DNA of 64,000 nucleotides from Lepus europaeus (GCF_033115175.1 NC_084835.1:58572448-58636447), one strand, 5' to 3'; positions 23,667 through 34,739 are shown, counted from the first letter of the stretch. A program made the numbers and translations. The notes: generated by a model not told the origin, from the sequence alone.

Positions 23667-23734
23667 CGCCTTCTCTCTTTGTGTAACTCTGATTTTCAAA
23701 TAAATAAATAAATTTTAAAAAAGAGCAGAGGTCA
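23361..23734 (+). mobile_element. C SINE with 14-base target-site duplication
   Basis: AAGAGCAGCGGTCA (23361-23374) and AAGAGCAGAGGTCA (23721-23734) flank a full element inserted in the end of the hAT fossil. Confidence 0.9.
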
Positions 23735-24238
23735 ACAAAGTATGACACATGGGCCAAATCTGCCATTATTTTTGTTAATAAAGTTTTATTGGCTCACAGT
23801 CATGCTCATTCATTTACATAGTACCTAAGGTTGCATTTTGCTACCATGTGACAGAGACAAAGCAATTGCTTAATGTTTTTGTTTTTTTTTTTTTTTTTTC
23901 ATGTGGTTGAAAGGCAGAGAGAGAGAGAGAAAGAGAATCTTCTAGTTCACTCCCCAAAGGGGCTGAGCCGGCTGAAGCCAGGAGCCCAGAACTCCATCCA
24001 GTTTCTCACTGGGTGTTTGGAACCCAAGCACTTGGGCCATCACCTGCTGCCTTCAGACACATTAGCCGGAAACTGGATTAGAAGCAGAGTAGCTGGAACT
24101 GGAGCCACTACGCCAGTGTGGGCCGCAGGTGTCCCCAGGAGCAGCTCAACCTCCCGCACCACCGTGCCTGCCCCGCAACTGAGTCTTAGAGTCTGAACTA
24201 TCTGATCCTTTGTAGGAAAAGTTTTCCAACAGTTCCTG
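23366..24238. mobile_element. hAT-type (Charlie/MER) DNA transposon fossil split by two SINEs
   Basis: After the SINE, CAGAGGTCAACAAAG and ACATGGGCCAAATCTGCC, then AATAAAGTTTTATTGGCTCA. Beyond the second SINE comes CTATCTGATCCTTTGTAGG and the end AGTTTTCCAACAGTTCCTG. These follow a common mammalian hAT element in order. I do not fix the subfamily. Confidence 0.7.
23881..24176 (-). mobile_element. C SINE, reverse
   Basis: T run (23882-23899), GAGA-rich region, core and head ending in CACCACCGTGCCTGCCCC. It is nested in the hAT fossil. Confidence 0.88.
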
Positions 24239-25104
24239 GTCAGGGAAGTTAATGCCATGGTATCAAACAACTTCAGAATCTCACCAGCTTAGCGTATTTC
24301 TTTCCTACTCCCACCCAGGTAGCTGTAGACCTGGGCAGATTTCCATGAACTGACACTAAGCAGGCTGTCTCCATCCCATGGCTCTGCCATCACAGCACAA
24401 GACAGAAGGAGGCATTGGCTCATGGAGGTCTCACACCCTGCTCCATGTGCAGGGCACAGCACCTGCAACTCTGGATTCGGTACCCAAAGCTACTCACGCG
24501 GCTGCACACAGGCAGCTGCAAGGAGACAGGGAGTGAAAACTCTCTGGGTGCTTGGAAGCATAGAAACTAGGTATCCGTCTTCATTACTAACATCCACCCA
24601 ACACTTTAATACAGCACAGTAATTTTTCCCCATTGCTAGTAAAAGATTTTATTTGGTTGTTAAGATTTCAGCATCCATTGATATGTTCCTATGGGCTTTC
24701 TCCATAGCAAATGCAATGTAATAAATTATGCTCATAAACCTTCCTTGAGAGAATCAGTCATGTGTTTATGGAATAGTCGATTTAGTCCAAGTGCATTATT
24801 GTTTGATAACAGTGAATTCTGGGTAGTAGTATCTTATTTCTGCTGCTACGTTTGGGAGAGTCAGTGAGCTGTTATCGCTCCCTGCACTGGCTTTACCGTA
24901 TTCTATGTGAAGGAAGGTCTCACTCTCAGTGCTGGCCGGAAGCATGAAATGCCGATGTCCAGGTCCAGCTCCAGACCGATGACTCAGAATCTTTGGGTTT
25001 AGAGCCTAAACTCCAGTGCTTTCTTAGACTTGCTTGTTATTGAACCATGCAGGATATTCCAAGGTTATATTCACTCAGACCCTCTTTATAAAGAAAGAAA
25101 ATTA
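24239..25104. other. Intergenic, single copy, no gene seen
   Basis: AT-rich, unusually free of recognisable repeats between about 24620 and 25080, which makes it a reasonable place to look for conserved noncoding sequence. Confidence 0.45.
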
Positions 25105-25192
25105 GCCTAGTGCTTAAGAGGCCCATGACTCACGTCGAAGTGCCTGAGCTCAATGCTTGCCTCTGGCTTTTTTTTTTTTTTTTTTTTTTTTT
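25105..25192 (+). mobile_element. Old C SINE-like fragment with adjoining T run
   Basis: AGCCTAGTGCTTAAGAGGCC and GTGCCTGAGCTCAATGC resemble the head and B box of older lagomorph SINEs. A run of about 23 T follows. Confidence 0.45.
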
Positions 25193-25900
25193 GCCATAAA
25201 CCCAAAGCCATAAACCCAGAAACAATTACGTATTAACACTTTTAACAACCAACAGTGCAGGAGCTTGGGCGTTTCAAGTTCCTGATCCTTGTTAACACTT
25301 TCATCAGGCTTGGCTCCCCTTGGCCAGAGGTCCCACTTGACAACTGGAGGAAGACAGACCACACCCAAGATAACCTGCGTGTGTGTGTGTGTGTGCATGC
25401 TATATATGGAAGCCAGAACTTAACCATCTCAGTCATCAAATCAAAGAGTTGTTCAACATGGGAGGGAAGGGTTAGGTAAAGATAAACGCATAATGCTTTC
25501 TGTAATTATAAGGTATTATAAAAAATTAACGCTTGCACCAAATCACAGTGATGAAAGTTAGTAATGAAATTAAAGGTGTTATTCTATTGTATCTTCTCAT
25601 CAAAGATATCTCAAAGGTTAACCCACTTCATCACTATAATTAATGCAATTTATTTTGGAAAAACAAACTTCAATTCGAGTATGCGATATCTTTGAAGGAA
25701 AGAGAGGGAGATATGGCATATCTGTCCTTAGAATCAAGACGAAAGCTTCCTTTAGTCTGTTATTACAGCCCAAATTAAAAAAGCATAGGAGTCTGATTTT
25801 GTTTGAGATGTGGATTTTGGAAAGGAACTCGCAGATCAGCACAAATGAGATCCACCCACCTAGGTTTCCACTCAGAGAAGCCCGGAGACATAAGGCCACA

Positions 25901-25914
25901 CCGCCACCTGGTGG
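25901..25914 (-). promoter_or_regulatory. Candidate CTCF binding site
   Basis: On the minus strand CCACCAGGTGGCGG matches the CTCF core CCASYAGRKGGCRS at all 14 positions, and the flanking bases extend it sensibly (CTG before, TGTGG after). It lies in repeat-poor sequence about 10 kb downstream of VAPA. Binding is inferred. Confidence 0.5.
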
Positions 25915-26826
25915 CAGGCTTAGATTTTACAGCAACTGATTCTGATGGTTCACCAGCCTTCAAACCTGTATTTATAGAACTAGAAAAGTGTGTGTCTTAG
26001 GGGTTTACAGTCCAACTTCTAGACAAACAAATGAATCTGGTGGACAGGCTGCTGGGCTTGCCAAACTAAAACAAAACATTGTTAAGTGCAAGGTTTTCCC
26101 GTGATTTCTCAGAGAAGCCACTGGCCCGATTTCTCCTGCACAACCTGGAACCCGATGAGAAAGGTGCTCCTGGAGTGGAGAGATGCATGGATCCCTCCAG
26201 GAAGTCTCCTTTGTGTCCCTTAATACAGCAATGCCACTCAGCCAAAATTGGCACAGCTTTGGCGGTCGGAAGGCAAATGCATTTACCTAGTTTTAGAAAG
26301 CCAAAGAAAAAACTCCAAACCCCTACAGGTAATACCTGAATCCAACGGATGCTTGTGTTCCTATTTCAAACACATGCAACAGTTAAAATCTTGGGGTTGC
26401 TATGAAAGAGAATTTCACAGGGAGAAGTGGGTTAGCACAATCACTTGTGTGGTCCCACACTTTCTGGACAAAGAGAGAAGAATGCCAAGCTACACGCTCC
26501 GTGGGATGGTGTCCCTAAGTCCCCTCAAACGTCCACCATGAAGGTCATCCCTGCAGGCACTCAGCTCTTTTTTGGGAGGACCGGAAGTTTCTCATCCTAG
26601 AAAAACTGAACAAAGTGATGCCTATTTTTAAATGAATAAACTACAGGCAGTCACTCTGGTGTATACGTTTAACCCACTTAGGCATATGAAGGCCACTGAT
26701 GTCTTCCTAGTGAGTGGATGGAGTCAAATGCCACACGCTTTCCCCTGAGGCTCCCTCCCTAAATACTCATTTGCCCTGGACTTCCACATGCTACCACCCC
26801 CTGGGAGAGCAGGGCATGCGTGCACG

Positions 26827-26905
26827 GCCACACACACACACATGTGCGCATGCACACATATGCAGGTGCACACACGTGCAGGTGCACATACACATGCACA
26901 CACAT
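26827..26905. repeat. Degenerate (CA)n-rich repeat
   Basis: CA runs mixed with GTGCA and ATGCA words; a compound, imperfect microsatellite. Confidence 0.8.
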
Positions 26906-27879
26906 GCATGCACGAGCGTCTCTCTCTGGCTCAGACCTGCAGAACAAGCCCTGCTGACTGGGCTGCCCCCAGCCCTGCTCCTCTGCTTTTCCTACACGAG
27001 ACTGAGATGTGCCAGGTGCCTCCTCGCGGGATGAAGGAAGAGAGGGTCTCCCCAAGGACCAGAGTCTACAGCTTTTCCTGGCTGCTCTGACAGCCACTCG
27101 CACAAGACCCGCCCCAAACCTTGGCAGCTGAGCTGAGGGACCCTTGCTGGGGGACAGGAACCCTCCCCCCCTTCCGTGGCTCTTGTTGCTTGTGAAGAGG
27201 GCCCAGAGCCCAGGCAAGTCCCGCGAGGGTACCACCTCCCCCAGGGGAAGACCCCAGGAGTCCCGGTCTGGCCCGGGGAGCAGAGGTCTCATTTCCGAGT
27301 GAGTACCTCACTGCACCGGGAGGCGTGTCCACCCTGTGCCTTTCCGGAGAGGTCTCACTGCTGTCCCTGTGTCCCCACAGTCACCAAGAGCCAAAGTCAG
27401 GATGGCTATCCCCTCCTCCCCACTGCCCCTCCCACATGCCTGTGAGGACGCCGCACCCCACTGGCAGCCAGCACCCAGGGGAAGCTCTGGGCTGACAGTC
27501 ACACACAGCTGAACCCACCATCAATCAGAGAACAAGCAGGGCTGCTCTGGGAAAGAACACGGAGGACTCCGCGGGCCTGGAGTGTCCCAGCCCGGTGGAA
27601 CGCGGGGCACCTGCAGCGGAGGTGGCAGGGACGTCTGGTCCTGGTGGTGACAGCTGCCACGCAGCACGGTGCGAGGCAGGGGACGTGGAAGACACTGGCA
27701 CCGCACAGGGACGGGAGAAGCAGACCCCATGCAGGGAGGTCACCTAATATGTGGAGAAGCCGGAAGCAGCAAGGCTAGGAGCTGAGAGCGGTGGCCTGGC
27801 GAGGCCGGAGACCTGGGGGCGGGGGTGACTATGGGGGAGGAGCAAGACGGAGAGGGGATGAACATTCCAGACAGGGTGG

Positions 27880-28150
27880 AAGGTTAGCCTAGCAGTTTAG
27901 TCACCTGCATCCCATACCAGAGTGCCTGGGTTCAAGTCCTGCTTCCGTTCCCTGGGAGGCAGGAGGTGATGACTGAAGTATTCAGGTCCCTGCCACCCAT
28001 ATGGGAGGCCCAGATGGAGTTCCTAGCTCCCAGCTGCAGGCCTGGTAGTTGTGGGAACTTGGGGAGTGACTTAGTAGCAGATGAAAGATATGTCTTTCTT
28101 TCTTCTCTCTCTCTCTCTCATATAGTTGGCTTTTGTTTTGTTTTGTTTTT
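27880..28150 (+). mobile_element. Older C SINE
   Basis: Diverged head (GGTTAGCCTAGCAGTTTAG), GGGTTCAAGTCCTGC B box, core with GGGAGGCAGGAGGTGATG, CT tract and a TTTTG-rich end. Confidence 0.75.
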
Positions 28151-28300
28151 AAATCAGAACAGGCATGAAGTGAGGAGTGAAACCAGCCCCTCCTCCTGGC
28201 TGTCAGGTGTCTGCTCCATTCCTGACCCCAGCAGTGCTCCTCTCCCCCCACTCCACCCCAGCCCGGGAACATCCAGGGTTGCAAAAGTCCACCCTCAGAA

Positions 28301-28678
28301 GCCAAGGAGAGGGGCCGGCGCTGTGGCGTAGTGGGTTAAAGCCCTGGCCTGAAGCGCCAGCATCCCATGTGGGCACTGGCTCTAGTACTGGCTGTTCCAC
28401 TTCTGATCCAGCTCTCTGCTATGGCCTGGGAAAGCAGTGGAGGATGGCCCAAGTGCTTGGGCCCCCGCACCCACGTGGGAGACCTGGAAGAAGCTCCTGG
28501 CTCCTGGCTTCGGATCGGTGCAGCTCCGGCCGTTCCAGCCATCTGGAGAGAGAACCAGCAGATGGAAGACCTTTCTCTCTGTAACTCTGTCTTTCAAATA
28601 AATAAAATAAATCTTTAAAAAGAAGAAGGAGATGATGAAGAAGAAGAAGAAGAAGCAGCAGCCGCCGCCAAGGAGAGG
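28301..28678 (+). mobile_element. C SINE with exact 12-base target-site duplication
   Basis: GCCAAGGAGAGG occurs at 28301-28312 and 28667-28678. The head GGCCGGCGCTGTGGCGTAG is near consensus. A (GAA)/(GCC) stretch has grown between the A tail and the second duplication. Confidence 0.93.
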
Positions 28679-28869
28679 AAATGTTTGTGGGTCACGTGCT
28701 GGGAAGTCCAAAGCTCTGAGCAGAAACTCGGGGACAAGCACGAGGGAAAGGGTCAAGGCCAGGCCTTCAGATTCTGCCCTTTGACTACAATCCCAGGGAA
28801 GATGACTGCACTGTCACCCCGTGTGCCAGCCAGTGCTTCCTCTCACCCCCTCTCTCCACTGTTCTCAAG

Positions 28870-29230
28870 ACTTACTGAGCACCTGTCAACCCATCTCAGA
28901 GCACTGGGGATGCAGCCATTAACCAAAAAAAGACAAGACTACTGCTCCTGGGGAACTGTCACGCTGGCGAGGAGCTCACAAGAAGGGAGACCAGAGAGCT
29001 CAGGCCGCTGCACATGCGGCAGGGGGCGGGCAGGGCTCCGCGCCACAGTGCTAGGGGCAGGAGTGGTGCCTGCAGGGGCAGTGGCCTGGGAAGGCTTTGC
29101 AGAGCTGGTGCTTCAGCAAACGCCCAGGAGAGGCTAGGGGTGAGCCACGGACACCAAGGGAAGGGCATTCAGGCAGGGGCCTAGAGCATTCCAGGCCTGG
29201 AGCTTGGAAAGTTCCAGAATGTTCCATGAA
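28870..29230 (+). mobile_element. L2-like fragment
   Basis: ACTTACTGAGCACCTGTCA, ACTGGGGATGCAGCCATTAA, later GGAAGGGCATTCAGGCAGG follow the order of the L2 3' region as I recall it. It is diverged. Confidence 0.45.
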
Positions 29231-30604
29231 CAGCTGCAAGCCGGCCAGGGTGGCTTGTGGAGGGAGGGAGGGCAGGAGAAGGAAATAGGATGGGGTTTGA
29301 TTTGGGGCAGGCAGGGAGCACATGTGGAGGACGAAGACACGGTGAGCCAGGAAGCAGAGCACACCTGAGCCTAACTGGGGCTTTTACACCCAACCCGCTC
29401 CTGTGAGAACCCCCTTTCAGGGGCTCAGCCCAAGCACCTGAGGACCTCCCACCAGCCCACCTCCCAAGCACCAGACGTGGTCTCGGTTTCCACCCATGTG
29501 TCCCGTTAACTTATGACTTTGGGGTTTAAACCAAATCCTCTTCAAAGTATTGCAGGGCCACGGTAGGAAACAGAACGTTAAGGAGGAAGAGAAGGGATCA
29601 TGCCTGCTGGCAACACAACCATCCTTTATCCACCTGGGCTCGCTCTCCTTCCTCTTACTCTCTCTGCCCTCCCTGTGCTAATAATCATGCATGACCTTGG
29701 AGAGCCAGGGCCAGGCAGGAGAGTGGCTCCCAGAGCCAAAGACTCCGGAGGGAGCAGGCAGCGTCTCCACAATTCCTCACCACGCCTGTAGGAGGCTGCT
29801 TCCCACCGCATATTTCACACCGCTGGGTCTCTCGCAGCTCCACATCCTTTCCCGAGCTGAGTCAGCTGGCATGGGCAGACCAGGAGCAAACAAGGGCAGA
29901 GCAGAATGAGAGTACGTTTAAGGCGGTCCTTCCTGGATCTGTTCATGTGCACAGAAGGAAGCCCGATCAAAGAGTGCAAAGGAGAGTGGAATATGCAGGT
30001 CCCTGATTGGCAGGGCTCAGTGCAAACACACTGGTAAAAACACTGGAACAAAGAAAACTCAGTGTTATAATGCCTGGGAGGTAACTCGCAAACCTCACAA
30101 CTGGCAGCCCATGCACACTCAACAGCTCCAAATGTTTTCCACAACATGTTGGAAGCTGCATCTAAGTGAGGTTAATGTGCTTCCCACTTCAACAAGGAGC
30201 CAAGGATTGCAAGGGAGTAAGTTCCACCCTGCTGCTCAACATCACGGAGCCGTATCAACAGCGTCCACTTGGGCAGGTGGACAGAGAACAGCAAGAACAA
30301 CGCTGGACCTAACCTTCCCGGCTTCGCCACTGAGGAACGCGAGAACGGGCTCTCCGGGTGTCTCTCGGATCTCTTCTGTAGAAATGAGACGCACGTAGGA
30401 CGGATCAGGCGGACGCCAAATTAAGGCAGCTTGGATAAGGAGGGCACGGTGTGCCTGCGGAAGTCTTCGACTCTTCCCTGTGTGGCCTTAAACAAGGCAC
30501 TTTGGCATTGCAACACTTGAGATTCTACTGTCTCAATTTTTTTTTTTTAAAAAATGTAATAATTAGATTGTGGAAGAATCAATGCCAATGATGTTGGCTA
30601 GAAC
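29231..30604. other. Intergenic, no gene seen
   Basis: Single-copy mixed sequence with a T run near 30539-30548. No coding exon or known repeat recognised. Confidence 0.5.
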
Positions 30605-30800
30605 CTACAGGGTGTTAATTCTGTGCCTGTCACTCTGGAGGTGTGCACTCTGCATGTCCATCATTCAATCCAGATAACGCCCCATGAGATATGAGGTGGT
30701 CATCTGCTTTTCACGGTGTGGATTCTGAGACAAGAATAATGACAAGTTTGCCCGAGGCTGCACGGCAAAGCCAGCATTCCCACCGGCTGTCCCGCAGCGG
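30605..30800 (+). mobile_element. MIR-like fragment
   Basis: TGTGCCTGTCACTCTGGAGG, ATCTGCTTTTCACGGTG and AAGTTTGCCCGAGGCTGCAC parallel the MIR order. Confidence 0.5.
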
Positions 30801-30884
30801 CCCGTGCGTTAAAGGCGTGGTCCCCCGCGCGGTGTGGATGCTTCAGGAGTGGGGTCTAGTGGCGCCAGGCCCTCGGAAGGGAGT

Positions 30885-31140
30885 TCTCACAGGAGGGTTG
30901 TAATAAAAGGCCGCATCCCGGCTCGCCTGAGGCCCTTCCTCGGCACACTCCACCATTCACCATTGGCCCCTCCCCAGAGCTAAAGATGGCACCATGCCAG
31001 TCGACTTTGAACCTCCAAAACTGTAAGCTAAGTAAGATCGATCTCTCTCTCTCTCGCTCGCTCTCTCTCGCTCTCTCTCATTCTCCTCTCACTCTCAGAT
31101 ATTTCATTACAGTAATGAAAAAGCCAACCAGTGCACAAAC
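30885..31140 (+). mobile_element. MaLR-type LTR 3' fragment
   Basis: CTCCAAAACTGTAAGCTAAG, a CT repeat, then CAGATATTTCATTACAGTAA resemble the end of a mammalian MaLR LTR. A (CT)/(CTCG) tract (31040-31080) sits inside. It is noncoding. Confidence 0.45.
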
Positions 31141-31983
31141 CCAGACTGTTGATTGACCTTTAAACCTCCCCATCCTTCCCCTGTTATTTTTATTCACAAA
31201 TCGGAGGCAGAGAAAGCTTGTGTGCCTGTGGCCACAAAGCCCAGAGAGGGACACAACACCACCTATGCAGTAACCGGGCCAGGAGGGATCACATGGGTCC
31301 CATCATAAAACACCAAAGGCAGCTCAAATGAGAAACCCTATTTTCAAAGATGTGTTCTTCAAAAGCATGAACATAGGAAGCGACAAAGGCAGGCTGAGGA
31401 AGGGAGAGAGACCCATTAAATGCAACCAGGAAGCCCTGACTGGCTGCTGCACTTGAAGCCGGGGATGCTGTGACAATATCTATTGATCTGAATATGGACA
31501 ACAGATGGGGGGGGGGCCTTATCCCATCAATGTTCAGCTTACAGAGGTTGAAAAGAGCACTGTAGTTATGTAAGGAAATCACCTCATTCCTAGGAAAGAC
31601 AGGCGGAAGTAGCTAGGGCCAATGTGCGCATGTGTGTGTCACCTACTCTTGAATGCCTTGGAGAAAATAAAGTGCGGGTACATTTAAGTAGACAGGCAAA
31701 TGTGTGCACACAGATACAAATATATGCACATTCCTGTGTGAATATGAACGTATACAAAAATATGTATGTATTTGTGTATAAGGTGAAAGGAGGTGTGAAT
31801 GGCAAAGCATTGAGGCCAGATGTTAACTATGAAATGTCTAAAGGAGCCTGGGTGTTTTGGGTAGTATTTTTGTACTTTTTCTTATAATTTCAAAAAATTA
31901 TAAAAATTATTTTAATATATTTTAGTCATTGATTTACAAAACCACCATGCTGATTTTCAGACTATTAATATTTACAATAAATG

Positions 31984-32017
<34 letters not shown>

Positions 32018-32038
32018 CCTAATCTTAAAAAGGCTATT
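31141..32038. other. Intergenic, no gene seen
   Basis: Single-copy AT-rich sequence with a G run at 31506-31515 and a (TA) run at 31985-32015. Confidence 0.5.
31985..32015. repeat. (TA)n microsatellite
   Basis: About 15 TA units. Confidence 0.95.
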
Positions 32039-32588
32039 AAGAAATGGTCTCTGGGCCGGTGGCGCGGCTCACTAGGCTAATCCTCTGCCTACGGCGCTGG
32101 CACCCCGGGTTCTAGTCCTGGTCAGGGCGCCGGATTCTGTGCCAGTTGCCCCTCTTCCAGGCCAGCTCTCTGCTATGACCCAGGAGTGCAGTGGAGGATG
32201 GCCCAAGTGCTTGGGCCCTGCACCCCATGGGAGACCAGGAGAAGCACCTGGCTCCTGGCTTCGGATCAGCACGGTGCACCGGCCGCAGCAGCCATTGAGG
32301 GGTGAACCAACGGAAAAAGGAAGACCTTTCCCTCTGTCTCTCTCTCTCTCACTGTCCACTCTGCCTGTAAAAAAAAAAAAAAAGAAGAAGAAGAAGAAGA
32401 GGAGGAGGAGGAGGAGGAGGAGGAGGAGGAGGAGGAGGAGGAGGAAAACGAGGAGGAGGAGGAGGAGGAGGAGAGGAAGGAGAGGAAGGAGAGGAAGGAG
32501 AGGAAGGAGAGGAAGGAGAGGAAGAGGAAGAGGAAGAGGAAGAAGAAGAAGAAGAAGAAGAAGAAGAAGAAGAAGAAATGGTCTCTGG
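32039..32588 (+). mobile_element. C SINE (younger subfamily) with 16-base duplication and purine-expanded tail
   Basis: AAGAAATGGTCTCTGG occurs at 32039-32054 and 32573-32588. The element runs from GGCCGGTGGCGCGGC to its A tail at about 32370. The A tail has turned into about 190 bases of purine repeat before the second duplication, so the expansion arose after insertion. Confidence 0.93.
32383..32572 (+). repeat. Purine-only compound microsatellite (GAA, GGA, GGAAGGAGA)
   Basis: Blocks of GAA, then GGA, then a 9-base AGGAAGGAG-type unit, then GAA again, all on one strand. It produces artificial Arg-rich and Ser/Pro-rich frames. Confidence 0.95.
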
Positions 32589-32643
32589 GGAGTGGGACAC
32601 TGGAATTTTTCCTACTATGTACTTCTTGGTAATTTCCAAACAT

Positions 32644-33391
32644 CTATAAATAGCCCTTCCTTATCTGCAGGGGATACATTCCCAGACTCCCAATGGGTGC
32701 CCGAAACCCCATACTTACAGGTGCTCCTTGACTTGCATTAAGGTCCTGAGAACCCCATTGTAAGCTGAAATTAACACACCTGCCCTAGTGAGCAGCTTAG
32801 CTCATCCTCGCCTACCCTAAGTGTGCTCACAACACGTACATCAGCCTGCAGTAGGGCCAAATCATCTAACAGAAAGCCTATTCCCTAAGCTAGGGTTGGA
32901 CAGCTCATGCAGGGTTGAATGCTGTTACTGAACATGAACACCAGCATGGTTATACGGGCACATTTTCACATTCCTGTAAAGTTGAAAACTCCAAACCATC
33001 CTAAATCAGAGACCAACCATGCTGTCTCTTCCTGTGTGCCCTGTACTGTTGGCACACAGTACCACAGATACCTGTCCCTGCAGGTTTTATGCAACGGTCG
33101 CTTCCACACAAGCACTGCAATCCCTTGACAGCCTATCTGATAACACACACAGCTCACTGACCCACAGGTGGGCAGTGTCCACAGCACGGTTACACTGGAC
33201 AAAGGGTGATTCAAATCCCAGGTGGGGTGTTGATGGCACAATGCAAGATTTCATCCCACTACTCAGTACGGTGCAAGATTTAAAACCTCTAAAGTTTCTG
33301 GAACATTCCATGTAATATTTTCAGACCTGAGTTAACCATGGGTAACCGAAACCTCAAAAAGTAAAACCACGGATAAGGAGAGACTCCTGTA
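32644..33391. mobile_element. Tigger-like DNA transposon with a second element nested inside
   Basis: Left end near CCTTCCTTATCTGCAGG and right end CCACGGATAAGGAGAGACTC are inverted relatives. The left interior (GGGTGCCCGAAACCCC) and right interior (TAACCGAAACCTC) fit a Tigger-type element. Confidence 0.6.
32717..33015 (+). mobile_element. Nested Tigger-like element (same family as 8147-8405)
   Basis: ACAGGTGCTCCTTGACTTGC, CCCATTGTAAGCTGAAATTA, CAGCCTGCAGTAGGGCCAAA, CAGAAAGCCTATTC, and a right end with GTAAAGTTGAAAACTCC. Confidence 0.55.
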
Positions 33392-33418
33392 ATCAACTAG
33401 TGTCACCTTCATAGTCAG

Positions 33419-33441
33419 AAAAAAAAAAAAAAAAAAAAAAA
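33419..33441 (+). repeat. Poly(A) run
   Basis: 23 consecutive A directly after the Tigger-like element. Confidence 0.95.
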
Positions 33442-33511
33442 GGAATCAAAACCCAAAATGTACATCTTGTTAACACCTAGGTGGCTTGCCTATGAGAATG
33501 TCTCAATCTTT

Positions 33512-33692
33512 AAAACCAATTCCAGCTCCCTGCAAATGCAGACCCTGAGAGGCAACAGGTGATGGCTCAAGTACTTGGGTCCCTGCCACCCATGTGGAAG
33601 GCCCAGGCTGATGGATTCAGCCTGACCCAGCCCCGGCTCTTGCAGGCATTTGAGATGGGACATTTCTCCGTTCTCAGTCTCTGCCTTTCAAA
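33512..33692 (+). mobile_element. C SINE, partial, older
   Basis: CCAATTCCAGCTCCCTGC through the core to CTCTGCCTTTCAAATA. The head is missing. Confidence 0.8.
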
Positions 33693-34021
33693 TACATATT
33701 TTTTTCATTTTCCAGCTCCAACTCATCCATTACCATCAAATTGCTATTAAAGCTTAAATTTTTATGATATTCTGCTCCTATGCTTCAAGGACAAGGTAAC
33801 ATTTTTAAAATATCTCTTGCAGTCTTGTTAACCTCACAAGGTTACCCGAGTGTAAAATCAGAAGGCATCGCTGATAAGGAAGCTGTACTTTGAAGAGACT
33901 CCATAATTCATCCAAGGGCTCATGCATAGTTGAGAAGAGTTGAGATCCAACCTGTTTACCTGCCAAAACCCACGCTGTTCGTCCTGCTCCCTCAGCAGGT
34001 GCTCAATACCAAGCCTACAGT

Positions 34022-34389
34022 CATATAACCACTTTAAGGTTTTTTTTGTTTGTTTGTTTTTTGACAGGCAGAGTGGACAGTGAGAGAGACAGAGAGAAAG
34101 GTCTTCCTTTTTCCGTTGGTTCACCCCTCAATGGCCGCTGCGGCCAGCACACCGCGCTGATCCGAAGCCAGGAGCCAGGTGCTTCCTCCTGGTCTCCCAT
34201 GTGGGTGCTGGGCCCAAGCACTTGGGCCATCCTCCACTGCCTTCCCGGGCCATAACAGAGAGCTGGCCTGGAAGAGGGGCAACCGGGATAGAACCCAGCG
34301 CCCCGACCTGGACTAGAACCCAGTGTGCCGGCGCTGTAGGCAGAGGATTAGCCTAGTGAGCCGCGGCGCCGGCCCATATAACCACTTTA
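34022..34389 (-). mobile_element. C SINE (younger subfamily), reverse, exact 15-base duplication
   Basis: CATATAACCACTTTA occurs at 34022-34036 and 34375-34389. The element ends with GAGCCGCGGCGCCGGCC, the reverse of the GC-rich head. Confidence 0.94.
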
Positions 34390-34504
34390 GCTGTGGGACT
34401 GGTTAGACTTAAAAAGAAAATGTTAAGCCAAATAGCTATTGTCTGGCTATCACATAACTTTTAACCCAAATAATCACTCAGTTTTCCACCTCATTTGAAC
34501 GTAT

Positions 34505-34690
34505 GTGGTCATGACTAACATCTGTTGGGCAACGGCTTTGTGCCAAGCTCTGCCCTGAGCTGTTATCCTAGTTACAGACGAGGAAGCTGGGCTGCAGAGA
34601 AGTAAGCCACAGGCTGCAGCCAGCAAAGTGCCATTGCCAGAGTTATATACTGGAGTGGCAGCCCAGCTCCAGGCTCACTCCACTTTGACA
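34505..34690 (+). mobile_element. MIR-like fragment
   Basis: TTTGTGCCAAGCTCTGCCCT, TACAGACGAGGAAGCTGGGC and AGAGAAGTAAGCCACAGGC follow MIR. Confidence 0.7.
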
Positions 34691-34739
34691 GGCTTCCTTC
34701 TCAGGGGACCCACCCAGGCCTAAGATTTGAAACTATACG

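Larger units (their letters stand above)
25193..27879. other. Long repeat-poor intergenic stretch, no gene seen
   Basis: 2.7 kb with almost no recognisable SINE. It holds a short (GT) run near 25378-25396, a CTCF-like motif at 25901-25914 and a CA-rich stretch at 26827-26905. Frames of up to 177 codons occur around 26759-27292 on the minus strand without any supporting similarity. Confidence 0.5.

Noticed and set aside
26827-26905. Spaced CA-rich words that might look like a CRISPR-type array
   Set aside because: Units are irregular dinucleotide runs without fixed repeats or spacers, in a vertebrate nuclear genome.
26759-27292. 177-codon minus-strand open frame
   Set aside because: It runs through a CA-rich microsatellite (Cys/His/Val-rich artefact) and has no recognisable domain, good splice sites or conserved pattern.
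32139-32741. 200-codon plus-strand frame with a long Arg-rich run, and Ser/Pro-rich frames on the other strand
   Set aside because: They are produced by the C SINE and its purine microsatellite tail, with no conserved domain or splice context.
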